Source of the DNA: Crocinitomicaceae bacterium | GTDB lineage: Bacteria > Bacteroidota > Bacteroidia > Flavobacteriales_D > Crocinitomicaceae | Assembly: GCA_016719925.1 (NCBI GenBank) | Contig: JADJYC010000002.1 | Span: 186,001-250,000, forward strand | Reading direction: 5' to 3' | DNA length: 64,000 nt | Made by a program: the position numbers and the translations under genes | In this document: one piece after another, positions 63,867 through 64,000 of the stretch | How positions within the stretch are numbered: the first letter of the stretch is position 1 | How the letters are laid out: each line of letters starts with the position of its first letter | The notes under the pieces: model-generated | The model's input: the letters and a program-made list of their open reading frames with translations, nothing else | Told to the model about the DNA's origin: nothing | Databases searched by the model: none

Positions 63867-63900
63867 GCAATGGTGATGCGCGAAAAATAATTTCCAAAAA

Positions 63901-63928
63901 AAAATCCCATCAAAACTGATGGGATTTT
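63901..63928 (-). terminator. Terminator of the tRNA-Ala transcript
   Basis: On the minus strand AAAATCCCATC-AGTTTT-GATGGGATTTT, an 11-bp perfect stem, followed by a T-run of nine. It lies directly after the tRNA-Ala 3' end. Confidence 0.88.
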
Positions 63929-63931
63929 ATG

Positions 63932-64000
63932 TGGAGAATACCGGATTCGAACCGGTCGCCTCAACACTGCCAGCGTTGCGCTCTAGCCAAATGAGCTAAT
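63932..64000 (-). tRNA. tRNA-Ala (GGC), 5' end cut by the window edge
   Basis: Minus strand, missing the first few bases. D-arm AGCTCATTTGGCTAGAGC, anticodon arm CAACG-CTGGCAG-TGTTG (anticodon GGC), T-arm ACCGG-TTCGAAT-CCGGT and acceptor 3' strand ATTCTCC-A. U at position 70 fits the G3-U70 pair that marks tRNA-Ala, although base 3 is outside the window. Confidence 0.88.

Overview
The window looks like the chromosome of a Bacteroidota species, most likely a flavobacterium-like gliding or secreting bacterium. The evidence is AT-rich DNA, TAnnTTTG promoter boxes, many exported proteins ending in type IX secretion (T9SS) sorting domains of type A (YPNP) and type B (FTPN...FNRWG), a LytTR regulator paired with a propeller-type sensor kinase, a barrel/TPR/LptC/CoaX cluster, and HU-CCDC81/SPOR proteins. 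The species cannot be named from this sequence alone.

Layout. 0-6.7 kb: a small membrane protein, an exported prolyl-oligopeptidase-type peptidase, a DUF4349 protein, a LamG T9SS cargo protein and an alpha/beta hydrolase. 6.7-7.0 kb: a CAU-anticodon tRNA followed by a damaged copy of its own 3' end. 7.1-14.5 kb: HAD phosphatase, DUF4011 helicase, cystathionine gamma-synthase-type enzyme, four-helix-bundle protein inside AT-rich repeats, rhodanese and a short-chain dehydrogenase. 14.7-21.1 kb: three tandem M43 metalloproteases with T9SS tails. 21.1-26.5 kb: MFS transporter, acidic lipoprotein, and a propeller sensor kinase with its LytTR regulator. 26.9-35.8 kb: one giant repeat protein of 2953 codons. 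36-45.1 kb: small membrane proteins, a plug-only TonB-receptor-like protein, DUF2459 protein, RlmN, an exported unknown, then the LptC/TPR/barrel/CoaX cluster. 45.2-46.2 kb: tRNA-Phe followed by two tandem units, each holding a small GIY-YIG nuclease gene and a broken tRNA-Phe 3' end. 46.3-53 kb: a T9SS type B surface protein, riboflavin synthase and a GH18 protein. 53-64 kb: HAD phosphatase, DUF433/DUF5615 toxin-antitoxin pair, exported unknowns, a lysylphosphatidylglycerol-synthase-like membrane protein, a phosphatase-like/OmpA fusion, a C1 peptidase, a SPOR protein and a partial tRNA-Ala.

The most unusual system is the tRNA-linked one. At two unrelated tRNA genes (Phe, and a CAU-anticodon tRNA) a second copy of the tRNA 3' end plus its terminator lies downstream, and in every copy (three in all) a 27-28 bp hairpin-forming element interrupts the T-loop at exactly the same point, GTTC^GATTCC. 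At tRNA-Phe the space between copies is filled by GIY-YIG nuclease genes. This resembles a minimal tRNA-targeting mobile unit whose exit site is sealed by a palindrome.

A caution for any user: ten genes carry eleven reading-frame breaks in otherwise intact coding sequence, mostly at or beside short homopolymers. This points to indel errors in the assembly more than to decay, so I describe each as one gene with a frameshift.
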